DNA from: an uncultured Burkholderiaceae bacterium
GTDB lineage: Bacteria > Pseudomonadota > Gammaproteobacteria > Burkholderiales > Burkholderiaceae
DNA length: 64,000 nucleotides
Reading direction: 5' to 3'
Assembly: GCA_937871985.1 (NCBI GenBank)
Contig: CALMPB010000156.1
Span: 1 to 64,000 of the forward strand
The notes below the pieces were generated by a model. The model ran no database searches, was not told the DNA's origin, and was given only the letters and a program-made list of their open reading frames with translations. Positions 41,901 to 50,202 of this stretch are shown in pieces. Made by a program: the position numbers and the translations under genes. The number at the start of each line of letters is the position of its first letter. Within the stretch, counting starts at the first letter, position 1.

Positions 41901-42916
41901 CAGTGCTCCCTCAATAGCGGATTCAGCACGACATACAAGGTGTCCACCACGGCGTTGATCAGCACCATCAGCACCCCGAACACAATGGTGACGCCCTGAA
42001 TGAGCGGCAGATCGTTGCTTTTGACGGCACTGACCATCAGGCTGCCTATGCCTGGAAACGAAAATATGATTTCGATCAGCAGCGCCGAACCGAATAGAAA
42101 TCCGAACTGCACGCCTATCATGGTAATGGTGGGCAGCAGCGCGTTTTTCTGGATGTAGCGCAGCAGGATCCGCCTGGCGGGCACGCCGCGCAGCCTGGCC
42201 ACCATGACGTAGGGTTCCCGGGAGGCCTCGATCAGGCACGAGCGCAGCACCCGCACCACCAAGGGACAGAAGCCCAGCGCCAGGGCACAGGCCGGCAGCA
42301 CCATGTGCGCCGCCGCGTCCCGGAACGCCGGGCCGTCATGCAGCAACAAGGTGTCCAGCAGCATGAAGCCGGTTATCGTGGGCAAATGGTAATCGGGCCC
42401 TATCTGCCCGCTGAACGGCAACACCGGAAAGAACACGCCGAACAAGGCAATGAACAGCAAGCCCCATAAAAAAGCCGGGATGGATTGCATGACGACCACG
42501 ATCGTATCGGGCACTACCCCCCAGCGCTTGCCATACAGGGAATACGCAAACAGCGCCAATGGAAAGCTGATGATCAACGCAATGCACAGCGCCACCACCA
42601 CCAGCTCCAGCGTGACGGGCAAGGCTTTTTCAATCAGCAGCACCACCGATTGCTGATACAGGAAAGAATGCCCAAGGTCGCCGCCCAGGGCTTTTTCGAG
42701 CCAGATGTAGAACTGCACGTACAGCGGCTTGTCGAGCCCCAGCGCCGCGCTCAATGCCTGCGCTTCCGCCCTTGTGGCCGAAGGCGGAAGCATCATGCCC
42801 AACGGGTCGGAGGGCAAGGCCCGCAATACGACGAAGACAACCAGCGACAGCAATACAAGGATGGGAATTCCCGCCAACAGGCGCTGCAGCAATACGGTCA
42901 GGGGTGTTCGATGCAT
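41900..42916 (-). CDS. Dipeptide-type ABC permease, DppB family
   Basis: A 338-residue permease with six predicted helices. Typical DppB elements are LLQRLLAGIPILVLLSLVVF, RALPSDPLGMML and the coupling loop ARLRGVPARRILLRYIQKNA. It pairs with the DppC-type subunit. The ATG follows the receptor gene by 78 bases. Confidence 0.92.
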   Translation of the reverse strand: MHRTPLTVLLQRLLAGIPILVLLSLVVFVVLRALPSDPLGMMLPPSATRAEAQALSAALGLDKPLYVQFYIWLEKALGGDLGHSFLYQQSVVLLIEKALPVTLELVVVALCIALIISFPLALFAYSLYGKRWGVVPDTIVVVMQSIPAFLWGLLFIALFGVFFPVLPFSGQIGPDYHLPTITGFMLLDTLLLHDGPAFRDAAAHMVLPACALALGFCPLVVRVLRSCLIEASREPYVMVARLRGVPARRILLRYIQKNALLPTITMIGVQFGFLFGSALLIEIIFSFPGIGSLMVSAVKSNDLPLIQGVTIVFGVLMVLINAVVDTLYVVLNPLLREH

Positions 42917-42994
42917 GCCTTGGCACCCATTAGCACTTGTGAAGAAAATCGCGGCGGCGCCGGTGCGTCGGGCACCGGCAGGAAAGCCGCCGGA

Positions 42995-44548
42995 CTACTT
43001 CTTCCATGAATACAGCCTGGGGGAGATATAGCCGTTGCCCTGCAAGGGCACGTTGCAGCGCGAGTCGTGAGCCAGGGTATCCACCCCTTGCAGCAGCGGG
43101 ATGACCCAGGACTTCTCGGACGCCTCCTTGAGCAGTTCACGGTAGCCGGCGATACGCTTGGCCTCGTCCACTTCGCTGAACAGGTGGTCGATGCGCGGCC
43201 CCAGCGAAGCATCGCGCCACATCGAAAAGCGCAGGCGCGGGTCGAGAATGCGCCCGGCGCCATTGTCGGGATCGCCCGTGGCATTGGCCCAGTTGTACAA
43301 CATGAGGCCCGTCATTTTCTGATTATGGCTTTGCTCCATGGCCTTGGCCGCCGTGGTGACCTCGACCGCGGCGTCGATGCCCACCTTCTTCCACATGGAA
43401 GCCAGCACACGCGCCATGTCGTAGTCGTTGGGAAAGGTGCCGTTGGTGGTGAACAAGGTGATCTTCACCGGATTCTTGAGGCTGTACCCTTCTTTTTCCA
43501 GCAACTGCATGGCCAGTTTCTGGTTGTACGGGAATACATAGTCGTCGACGTGGGCGGGCGAATTCTTGATGGCGACCACGGACAGCGGAACCGCCTTGCC
43601 GGCGTACAGCGCCTTGGACAAGGCGTTTTTATCGATGGCCAGGTGCAGGGCCTTGCGCACATTGTCGTTCTCGAACGGCTTGACGTAGCTGGGCACCTTG
43701 ACCATGTACATGGTGGAAATGGGGTAGATTTCGCTGGTGATGCCCGGCGTCTTGCCCAGCCTTTGCGCTTCGCGTATGGGCAGGCCGGTGGCCAGCGTGG
43801 CGCGCTTGGACTCGACCAGGGCAACCCGCGACGACGCTTCGGGGGTAAACAAAAAGACCACGTTCTTGATGGCCGGCTTTTTCCCCCAATAGCCGTCGTA
43901 GGCTTCCAGTACCAGGCGCGAACCGCGCTGGTACTGGACGATGCGGTACGGCCCGGCGCCTATGGGCTTGGCCAGGAAACCGTCCATGCCCACCTTTTTT
44001 ATGTATTGGCTGGGCAGGATGAACGCGGCCAGGAAGCCCAGGAAAATGGGCGCAGTGGGCGTGGGCTTGCTGTACACCAGCACCGCCTGGGTGGGCGAGC
44101 TGATTTCGACGTCCTTCAAGGTGGGAAACATGCCGCGGATGGCCAGCTTGGCGTCCTGGGCCGGATGCTCCAGCAGGCTCCACTTGACATCGTCCATGGT
44201 CAGTTTGCTGCCGTCGTGGAACGTGATGCCGTCATGCAGCGTAATGGCCAGGCGCTGCTTGGCGCCGTCCTGCCACTCCCATTTAGAGATCTGCATGGGC
44301 TCGAGCTTGAGATCCGGCGAATAGCGCAGCGGCGTGTCGAACACGGTAGCGTAGATGGACTGGGCGCTGGGCAGGGTAAGCGCGGTAGGATCCCAGGAAG
44401 GCACGTCGCTGGGATATGAAATGATCAGCGTGTCCTGATCGGCGGCGCCCTGGGCCAGCAGTTCGCGCATCGGCAGCATGGAGGCGGCCAATGCGGCGGC
44501 TCCTCCGGCCAGGAAAGACCGGCGGCCGGCCTTGATTTCGTCTTGCAT
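42995..44548 (-). CDS. ABC receptor of the dipeptide/oligopeptide (SBP_bac_5) family
   Basis: A 517-residue periplasmic cluster C binding protein. The N-terminus has a twin-arginine-like signal (GRRSFLAGGAAALAASML). The mature part shows LIISYPSDVPSWDPTALTLP and YDGYWGKKPAIKNVVFLFTP. GGAGG seven bases upstream fixes the ATG at 44548 rather than four codons earlier. Members bind peptides but also nickel, glutathione, opines and plant metabolites; given the adjoining oxidative enzymes a non-peptide ligand is plausible (inference). Confidence 0.9.
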   Translation of the reverse strand: MQDEIKAGRRSFLAGGAAALAASMLPMRELLAQGAADQDTLIISYPSDVPSWDPTALTLPSAQSIYATVFDTPLRYSPDLKLEPMQISKWEWQDGAKQRLAITLHDGITFHDGSKLTMDDVKWSLLEHPAQDAKLAIRGMFPTLKDVEISSPTQAVLVYSKPTPTAPIFLGFLAAFILPSQYIKKVGMDGFLAKPIGAGPYRIVQYQRGSRLVLEAYDGYWGKKPAIKNVVFLFTPEASSRVALVESKRATLATGLPIREAQRLGKTPGITSEIYPISTMYMVKVPSYVKPFENDNVRKALHLAIDKNALSKALYAGKAVPLSVVAIKNSPAHVDDYVFPYNQKLAMQLLEKEGYSLKNPVKITLFTTNGTFPNDYDMARVLASMWKKVGIDAAVEVTTAAKAMEQSHNQKMTGLMLYNWANATGDPDNGAGRILDPRLRFSMWRDASLGPRIDHLFSEVDEAKRIAGYRELLKEASEKSWVIPLLQGVDTLAHDSRCNVPLQGNGYISPRLYSWKK

Positions 44549-44690
44549 ACAACCCTCCATGACTCAATGGTGTTTCCCTGGCGGAGCGAGGCATCGCCCT
44601 GTTTGGAAAGCGGTTGGGAAGAACAATCTTTTTTCAGCTACTTTATAGAACGAAAACCACCCTGTCGATATACCGAAGAACATGCCAGGG

Positions 44691-44724
44691 CAATTTTTGC
44701 CTTGGGGCGGCCCGGCGGCAAAAG
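44691..44724. repeat. Partial copy of the dispersed GC-rich repeat
   Basis: CAATTTTTGCCTTGGGGCGG followed by CCCGGCGGCAAAAG, the 3' third of the unit at 58-262. It lies directly after the stop of the LLM oxidoreductase gene (minus strand), again a gene-end position. The TTTTTGCC/GGCAAAAG arms can pair. Confidence 0.75.
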
Positions 44725-44728
44725 AACC

Positions 44729-45832
44729 TCACGCCGGCGCGCCGGTGCGTATGCCCGCCTGCTCCAGCAAGGGCAGCACGCGCTCGCAAAAGAACGGCAG
44801 TTCCTGGCTGTAGTTCACGAACGTCAAGGCGCTGCCCTCGAACCCCGCCTGGCGCATGCGCACCAGCTCCTGGGCGATCTGCTCGGGCGTGCCCACCAAG
44901 GGATAGGTGCCCGTGCCCGCGGCAAAGCGCTGCCGGTATTTGCGGTAGGCGATTTCGTCGTGGCTGCGGCTGAACGCCTGCTTCTGGCGCATCATGTAGT
45001 CGACGGCGCCGGTATCTTCCTGCTCGACCGAATAGTATTGGTAGTAGTCCCGGGCCTCTTTCTCGGTTTCGCGGCACACCACGTGGGCCACGGTATAAAC
45101 CCCCATTTCACGCTCCGCAAGCGTTGCCCGCTGCTGCATGTCGGCGATCTGGGCCTTGCCCGCCTCCATGTCGGTGAAGGTCGTGAACAGGAAGTCGCAA
45201 TGACGCGCGGCAAAATCGCGGCCCGGAGGCCCGAACGCCGCATTCATGGTTACCGGCCTGGGCCGCTGCACCGACGAAGGACTGGTCACGGCGTGGTGCA
45301 GGGTGTAGTACTGGCCTTCGAAATCCAGCGGCGCATCGGCGTTGTACAGCTTGAACAAAATATCGGCCCACTCGGCGGCCTGATCGTAGGGACGCTCGAC
45401 CAGTTTTCCGCCGAACATGGCGAACTCGTCCGGATTCCATCCGCAAACAATATTCAACCCCGCCCGGCCGTGGCTGATGTGATCCACGGTGGCCAGGGCC
45501 TTGGCCGCGTACAGCGGATGCACCAGCGGCACGTGCACGGTCATGAACAACGCGATCCGCCTGGTGGAGGCCGCCAGGCCCGCCGCGAACGTGAACGTTT
45601 CGAAGGAATGCTCGCGCGCCTTGGTCTCGCCCCCGAATCCCTTCCAGCGCGCAATCGGAAGAATGAAATCGAGCCCGGCCCGATCGGCGATCTGCGCGGC
45701 GTCCAGAATATCGTCCCAGCCCGCCTTCCAGCGTTCGGGCACCTTGGTCAGCGCCGATCCCCCGTCGGCGTTGGACGAGAAAATTCCCAGCTTGAAAGTA
45801 TCTGGTCTCAACATTGGATTCATGGAACTCAT
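44729..45832 (-). CDS. LLM-class flavin-dependent oxidoreductase
   Basis: A 367-residue TIM-barrel FMNH2-dependent monooxygenase of the luciferase/SsuD/RutA group. Characteristic segments are LDFILPIARWKGFGG, SFETFTFAAGLAASTRRIAL, VDHISHGRAGLNIVCGWN and TYPLVGTPEQIAQELVRMRQ. The start at 45832 has GAGG 8 bases upstream. It resembles the RutA/dimethylsulfone-type enzymes that cleave C-N or C-S bonds, but the substrate is unknown. A flavin reductase, which such enzymes need, is not encoded nearby. It follows the EthD-like gene by 60 bases. Confidence 0.88.
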   Translation of the reverse strand: MSSMNPMLRPDTFKLGIFSSNADGGSALTKVPERWKAGWDDILDAAQIADRAGLDFILPIARWKGFGGETKAREHSFETFTFAAGLAASTRRIALFMTVHVPLVHPLYAAKALATVDHISHGRAGLNIVCGWNPDEFAMFGGKLVERPYDQAAEWADILFKLYNADAPLDFEGQYYTLHHAVTSPSSVQRPRPVTMNAAFGPPGRDFAARHCDFLFTTFTDMEAGKAQIADMQQRATLAEREMGVYTVAHVVCRETEKEARDYYQYYSVEQEDTGAVDYMMRQKQAFSRSHDEIAYRKYRQRFAAGTGTYPLVGTPEQIAQELVRMRQAGFEGSALTFVNYSQELPFFCERVLPLLEQAGIRTGAPA

Positions 45833-45892
45833 TGCCGCATCCTCGAATTGAAAAGCATCGTATTCGGCCAACTTGCAAAACAAGCGCCGGGG

Positions 45893-46630
45893 TCAGCCAG
45901 GCTTGCCCGCAAGCGGGCGGGCGCCGCCGAACACACAGTCGGTGCGCATGGCCTCGTGTGTATTGGTCTGGCCGATTTGCGGCAGGGAAAGATAATCGGC
46001 CCGCATCTCGGCGCGTATGGGCGACTGCAGCGCCGCCTGCAGACCGGCCACGCTGTCGAACACCACCTTGTTGCGCTGGATGGCGCTTCCCTTGGGCAGA
46101 TCCAGCCCGCTCAGCCAGTCCAGCCGCGTGTAGATCTCGACCTGGCGCACGCCGGGCATGCGGCCCATGAGCGGAACATGCGAGGCCATGTAGTCGGACA
46201 GCCACTGGTCGTGATCCTGTCCCGATCCGTAATAGGCGACCAGATACGTGCAAACCGCCGAGTCCGCCCCGCCCCCCGCATCCGGCGCCTGGCCGGCAAC
46301 GGGCACGGCGCGAACCACCATGGCCTGCTGGCTTTTGGCCTGCACCGGGCCTAATGAAGCCTCCAGGCCTGACAGCAAGCCGGACAGCCCCGCCTGCCGC
46401 GCGCACGCCGCCTCCAGGCTGAACAGCTCGTCGAAGTAGAACTGCAGCACGTATTCGGCCGGCGGCTCCGGCTCGTGGCTTAGAAAGGGATCGTCGACCC
46501 GCCCGGGCTGATGCAGCAGAACCTTGCGAAGGCCCTGGACTTGCGGCAAGCGCTGGCCCCAGTCGGGCGGCAGCGCCAGAAGGCCATCGAGGCGGCCCTT
46601 CAACCTATACGTTATGAACAGCGAAATCAC
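45893..46630 (-). CDS. EthD-like dimeric alpha/beta-barrel protein, two repeats
   Basis: A 245-residue soluble protein. Both halves resemble EthD-type ferredoxin-like units: the first around FITYRLKGRLDGLLA to PPAEYVLQFYFDELFSLEA, the second around CTYLVAYYGSGQDHDQWLSD to NKVVFDSVAGLQAALQSPIR. A short Ala/Gly-rich linker separates them. EthD-like proteins act as monooxygenases, isomerases or helpers in catabolic operons. The GTG start is preferred because AGGGG lies 5 bases upstream; a longer frame to 46708 would run into the operator. First gene of the unit with the LLM enzyme. Confidence 0.65.
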   Translation of the reverse strand: MISLFITYRLKGRLDGLLALPPDWGQRLPQVQGLRKVLLHQPGRVDDPFLSHEPEPPAEYVLQFYFDELFSLEAACARQAGLSGLLSGLEASLGPVQAKSQQAMVVRAVPVAGQAPDAGGGADSAVCTYLVAYYGSGQDHDQWLSDYMASHVPLMGRMPGVRQVEIYTRLDWLSGLDLPKGSAIQRNKVVFDSVAGLQAALQSPIRAEMRADYLSLPQIGQTNTHEAMRTDCVFGGARPLAGKPG

Positions 46631-46685
46631 GTTTTCCCCTTGTCGGCGCCGGGCCCACGATGCAAGGCATAAACTGCTTTCATTT

Positions 46686-46697
46686 ACTGAATTCAGT
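46686..46697. promoter_or_regulatory. Candidate operator of the EthD/LLM unit
   Basis: Perfect 12-bp palindrome ACTGAATTCAGT, 56-67 bases before the EthD-like start. Its core CTGAATTCAG recurs at 49237-49246 upstream of the HpaI-type aldolase, and a one-mismatch copy spans the FAD-oxidase stop at 46835-46844. Confidence 0.55.
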
Positions 46698-46840
46698 TTA
46701 TGTTTCACTCATTGATGCGTCAATCCGGATACTTTTTCATACTGCAAGAAAATTCAGATTCTCTTTGTTTATCAAACCATTGCTTCCACCCTGCCGTTTA
46801 CCCTAATGGCTCCATTCAAGAGTCCGCCAAAAAACAGAAT

Positions 46841-48256
46841 TCAGTAAAAAGGGGTTCCAATGACTGCGTCCGGAAATAATTTGCCCCGGTTCAGGATATT
46901 GCGCGGATCCAGCGCCAGCTTGATGGCGCCCATGGCGTCCAGGTCGGCGCGGCTGCGCGTGCGCCCCAGTTCCCGCCGCTTCTTCAGGCCGATGCCGTGC
47001 TCGGCCGACACCGAACCGTCATACTCGCCGACCAGCCCATAAACCATCGCATCGACCTGGGCCGCGACGGTATCCGTAGCGCCCGGAACGTCGACGATGA
47101 GATGCAGGTTTCCGTCGCCAAGATGCCCATAGACAAGCACCGTGCTGCCCGGCCAGCCGGCCTGCAAGCGGTCGGCGCAAGCCTGGGCGGCATCGCCAAT
47201 ATCGCGGATCGAGAAGCTGACGTCGAAGGCGATCAGCCTGGGCATCAGGCGCGGGAACTCGGCCGGCGCATCGCGCACGCTCCAGAACGCCAGCGCATCG
47301 CGCTCCGTTGCCGCCACGGCGGCATCTTCAATAATGCCTTCCGCCAGGCAGTCCCCCAGCAACTGCTCGAAATCTTCCTGGTGGCGACGACCGCCCCCCG
47401 TGCTTTCCAACAACACGTAATAACGGTGCGGGCCGGCCAGCGGGGGCTTGATGCCCGGCATCTTGGCCAGCACGTAATCGTAGTAGCCCGGCCACATGAC
47501 TTCGAACGCCGACACACCGCCGGGCAGACATTGCTGGGCGCGCCGCAGCAGCGCGGTAACCGAATCGTAGCCGGCCAGGCCGCAGAAGGCGGTCGCCGCC
47601 GCGCCGGGCAAGGCGCGCAGCCGCAACACCGCGCGGGTGATCACACCCAGCGTTCCCTCGCTGCCGATAAGCAGGTTTCTCAGGTCGAGTCCTGTGTTGT
47701 TCTTGACCATCTTGCGCAAGCCGCCGACGATGCGGCCGTCGGCCAGCACCGCTTCCAGATCCAGAACCTGTTCGCGCGCCATGCCGTACTTGATGACGCG
47801 ATTGCCGCCGGCATTGGTGCCCAGATTGCCGCCGATGGTGCAAGACCCCCGGGCGCCCAGATCCAGCGCAAACATCATGCCCAGATCGTTGGCCCGCTCT
47901 TGAACCGCCTGCAGCGTCACCCCCGCCTGAACCGTCATGGTTCCGGAGGCCTCATCGACCTCTTCGATGGCGTTCATTCTTTCCAGGCTCAAGGCGATAT
48001 CGCCCTCTTGCGGGCAGGCCCCGCCGGCAAGGCCACTGAGGCCGCCCTGCACCACCACCGGCTGGCGGTAGCGATGGCAGACGGCCAGGGCTTGCGATAC
48101 CTGCTGCGTCGTGCGGGGACGCAGCAATGCCAAAGGCACTGCCGCGGGCAGGCCGCTCCAGTCCGCATGGCGGCGCTGCGCAAGGTCGCCGCCGGCCAGA
48201 ACGCCGTCCGCCCCCAAGGCGTCCCGAAGGCTCTGCAATACTGCGTCGTGCGGCAT
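46841..48256 (-). CDS. FAD-linked oxidase, GlcD/D-lactate dehydrogenase-like
   Basis: A 471-residue flavoprotein of the VAO fold that oxidises 2-hydroxy acids and passes electrons to the respiratory chain. The FAD-binding part spans ~40-215 (QPVVVQGGLSGLAGGACPQE, ARGSCTIGGNLGTNAGGNRV), and the C-terminal cap contains VYGHLGDGNLHLIVD and SAEHGIGLKKRREL, which hold the substrate/metal residues in the family. GGAGG five bases upstream supports the start at 48256. It follows the HpaI-type aldolase gene by 134 bases and may oxidise a hydroxy acid made or used by it. Confidence 0.9.
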   Translation of the reverse strand: MPHDAVLQSLRDALGADGVLAGGDLAQRRHADWSGLPAAVPLALLRPRTTQQVSQALAVCHRYRQPVVVQGGLSGLAGGACPQEGDIALSLERMNAIEEVDEASGTMTVQAGVTLQAVQERANDLGMMFALDLGARGSCTIGGNLGTNAGGNRVIKYGMAREQVLDLEAVLADGRIVGGLRKMVKNNTGLDLRNLLIGSEGTLGVITRAVLRLRALPGAAATAFCGLAGYDSVTALLRRAQQCLPGGVSAFEVMWPGYYDYVLAKMPGIKPPLAGPHRYYVLLESTGGGRRHQEDFEQLLGDCLAEGIIEDAAVAATERDALAFWSVRDAPAEFPRLMPRLIAFDVSFSIRDIGDAAQACADRLQAGWPGSTVLVYGHLGDGNLHLIVDVPGATDTVAAQVDAMVYGLVGEYDGSVSAEHGIGLKKRRELGRTRSRADLDAMGAIKLALDPRNILNRGKLFPDAVIGTPFY

Positions 48257-48390
48257 GAATGCCTCCATCCCAATCTACGTCCCTTCAACACTTATCAAGA
48301 AGATCGCGTTGGGGCCGGAACCACTTGAAGGCAATGCGCCCGCCGTAAGCTTGGCGAGGATGGGCAAGGCCGCGAGGGCCGGTTCCGGCC

Positions 48391-49128
48391 TCATGCGCGG
48401 ACTCCCTGCGTCGCCTGCATGAAACCGGCTCTGGCCACGTCGGTGTCGTTGGCGCAAACCGCCAGCTTATAGCCCTTGCCAAAGGCATCCCGCGCCGCGT
48501 CCGCGGTGCCGGTATAGATTCCGCAGGGGATGCCCCGCTGTTGCGCCGCCTCGAAAACGCGCCGGCAATCGCGCTCGAGCACTTCCGGGGAACTCGTTCC
48601 GCGCGACAGGGCCAGATCGCCTGTTCCGATGAACAAATAGTCGATGCCCGGCACCGCGGCAATGGCTTCGACATTCTCCACCCCCTGCACCGTCTCGATC
48701 ATGACGCCCACCGCCACGTGATCGCCCGCCTCCAGCATGGCCTCGATGCCTGCCAGCAAAGTGCGCACCCCGCCCGCCGAGCGGATTCCCGCCGGCGGAT
48801 AACGGCCGGCCATCACGGCGCGGCGGGCATCTTCGGCGGTCTCCACCAAGGGAATGAGCACGGATGAAGCGCCCGAATCCAGAGCCTGGCAAATATGATG
48901 CGGCATATTGGCGGCGCAACGCGCAATGACGGGCACATGCCGCCCGGCCATTCCCACCGCGGCTTCCAGGCTGTGGCGATCCCACAAGCCATGCTGCAGG
49001 TCGAGCACAATCGCACCCGGACGGGCGTGGGCGGCAAACTCGGCCAGCGCGGCATTGCCCAGCGCCAGCCAGATCAAATCGACCGGGCCGTCGCCTGCCA
49101 GCAAGGGTTTGAATGGGATGAAGATCAT
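48391..49128 (-). CDS. HpcH/HpaI-family class II aldolase
   Basis: A 245-residue metal-dependent aldolase joining or splitting pyruvate/oxaloacetate and an aldehyde. Active-site residues match HpaI positions closely: H46 (LDLQHGLWD), R70 (VIARC), metal ligands E145 (MIETVQG) and D171 (IGTGDLALS). The family includes 4-hydroxy-2-oxoheptanedioate and 2-keto-3-deoxy-sugar-acid aldolases; the real substrate is unknown. First gene of its unit, followed by the FAD oxidase, with the CTGAATTCAG palindrome about 110 bases upstream. Confidence 0.88.
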   Translation of the reverse strand: MIFIPFKPLLAGDGPVDLIWLALGNAALAEFAAHARPGAIVLDLQHGLWDRHSLEAAVGMAGRHVPVIARCAANMPHHICQALDSGASSVLIPLVETAEDARRAVMAGRYPPAGIRSAGGVRTLLAGIEAMLEAGDHVAVGVMIETVQGVENVEAIAAVPGIDYLFIGTGDLALSRGTSSPEVLERDCRRVFEAAQQRGIPCGIYTGTADAARDAFGKGYKLAVCANDTDVARAGFMQATQGVRA

Positions 49129-49236
49129 CTTGGTCCTGTTGGCCTTGGGGGTAGCCGGCAGCCAGCCATCCCCCTGGCTGCATGCGGCATGCCGGGCCGC
49201 GGCGCTTGAGCGCCACGGTTCATTTTCTTTGAAAAA

Positions 49237-49246
49237 CTGAATTCAG
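49237..49246. promoter_or_regulatory. Candidate operator of the aldolase/FAD-oxidase unit
   Basis: CTGAATTCAG, the same palindrome as in front of the EthD/LLM unit, 109-118 bases before the aldolase start. Confidence 0.5.
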
Positions 49247-49391
49247 AATAATGCTATTGCCGCCAAAACAGGCTGTCAATCCGGGAAACAACGGAAAATA
49301 TCGATTTTCATTTTTGAATTACTGGTATTTACCCTTATATCCACGCTAAATAGCACGAAAACGCAAAGCCACTACCTGCTATTCATCACAA

Positions 49392-49403
49392 ACAATATAT
49401 TGT
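49392..49403. promoter_or_regulatory. Candidate autoregulatory operator of the third GntR gene
   Basis: Perfect palindrome ACAATATATTGT, 47-58 bases before the GntR start. FCD-type GntR proteins often bind short AT-rich palindromes of this kind. Confidence 0.4.
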
Positions 49404-49449
49404 ATATTTCAAGAATACTGTCTTGGCTCGCTCTTCGGGCTTTTACTTC

Positions 49450-50202
49450 ATGCCTCCTATCAGCAACCGCCCCATCCGGACTCAAAGCCTGCGGCTCCAG
49501 GTCTACGACGCCCTGCGCGAACGCCTGCAACGGGGCGACATCAAGCCGGTCGACCGGCTGCTGGATTTGGAAATCGCCTCGGATCTGGGCATATCGCGCA
49601 TGCCCGTGCGCGAGGCCTTGCTGCAATTGACGCACGAAGGCTATCTTGTGGGTACGACGCGCGGCTTCATGCTGCCCAGCCTTACCTTCGAGGACATGAG
49701 CGAGATCTTCGACATCCGCAAGCTGCTCGAGCCGCGCGCCGCCGCCATGGCCGCCCGCGACATCCAGGACGAGCAACTGGAACAACTGAACGCCGCCATC
49801 AGGCTGGCCGAAACGTCCCACCACGAAGGCAACGCCGAACAGTTCATCGTGGCCAACTCCGATTTTCGGCTGGGCTGGCTGCAGGCCGTCGCCAACAGAC
49901 GCCTGGCCGCCATCATCAACCGCTTCGCCGACCACGTCCAGGCCGTGCGCTTCGACACACTGCAAGTGGCCGCCACCCGCCAGATCGCCCTGAATGGGCT
50001 GACCGAACTGCTGCCGCTGTTCCAGCGCCGAGACGTGCTCGGAACCCAGGAGCGCATGGAGCGCTTTATCATCAGTTCGCAAGAAGCGTTCATTGCCGCC
50101 CGGTACTCGACGCCCCCCAGCCCGGAGTCTGCGCAAACGCCGCCGAACGCTCACTCCGATCACGAACAACGCCCGCGGCGGGGCGCAACCGCAACGACAT
50201 GA
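49450..50202 (+). CDS. GntR-family regulator, FCD subfamily
   Basis: A 250-residue regulator with winged helix at ~10-80 (LRLQVYDALRERLQRGDI, GISRMPVREALLQLTHEG) and FCD domain (EIFDIRKLLEPRAAAMAARD). It is closely similar to the regulator at 38371-39066. The C-terminal ~35 residues are Pro/Ser/His-rich and probably disordered. A TTG nine codons upstream is an alternative start; neither has a strong ribosome-binding site. Its stop overlaps the next gene by ATGA, so it is cotranscribed with the reductase and class II aldolase. It is the natural candidate to bind the CTGAATTCAG sites. Confidence 0.87.
   Translation: MPPISNRPIRTQSLRLQVYDALRERLQRGDIKPVDRLLDLEIASDLGISRMPVREALLQLTHEGYLVGTTRGFMLPSLTFEDMSEIFDIRKLLEPRAAAMAARDIQDEQLEQLNAAIRLAETSHHEGNAEQFIVANSDFRLGWLQAVANRRLAAIINRFADHVQAVRFDTLQVAATRQIALNGLTELLPLFQRRDVLGTQERMERFIISSQEAFIAARYSTPPSPESAQTPPNAHSDHEQRPRRGATATT

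Larger units (their letters stand above)
49129..49449. other. Divergent regulatory region between aldolase and GntR genes
   Basis: A 321-base gap with no gene. It is AT-rich from about 49210 to 49440 and holds two perfect palindromes: CTGAATTCAG facing the aldolase and ACAATATATTGT facing the GntR gene. No convincing -35/-10 pair could be fixed by eye. Confidence 0.55.
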
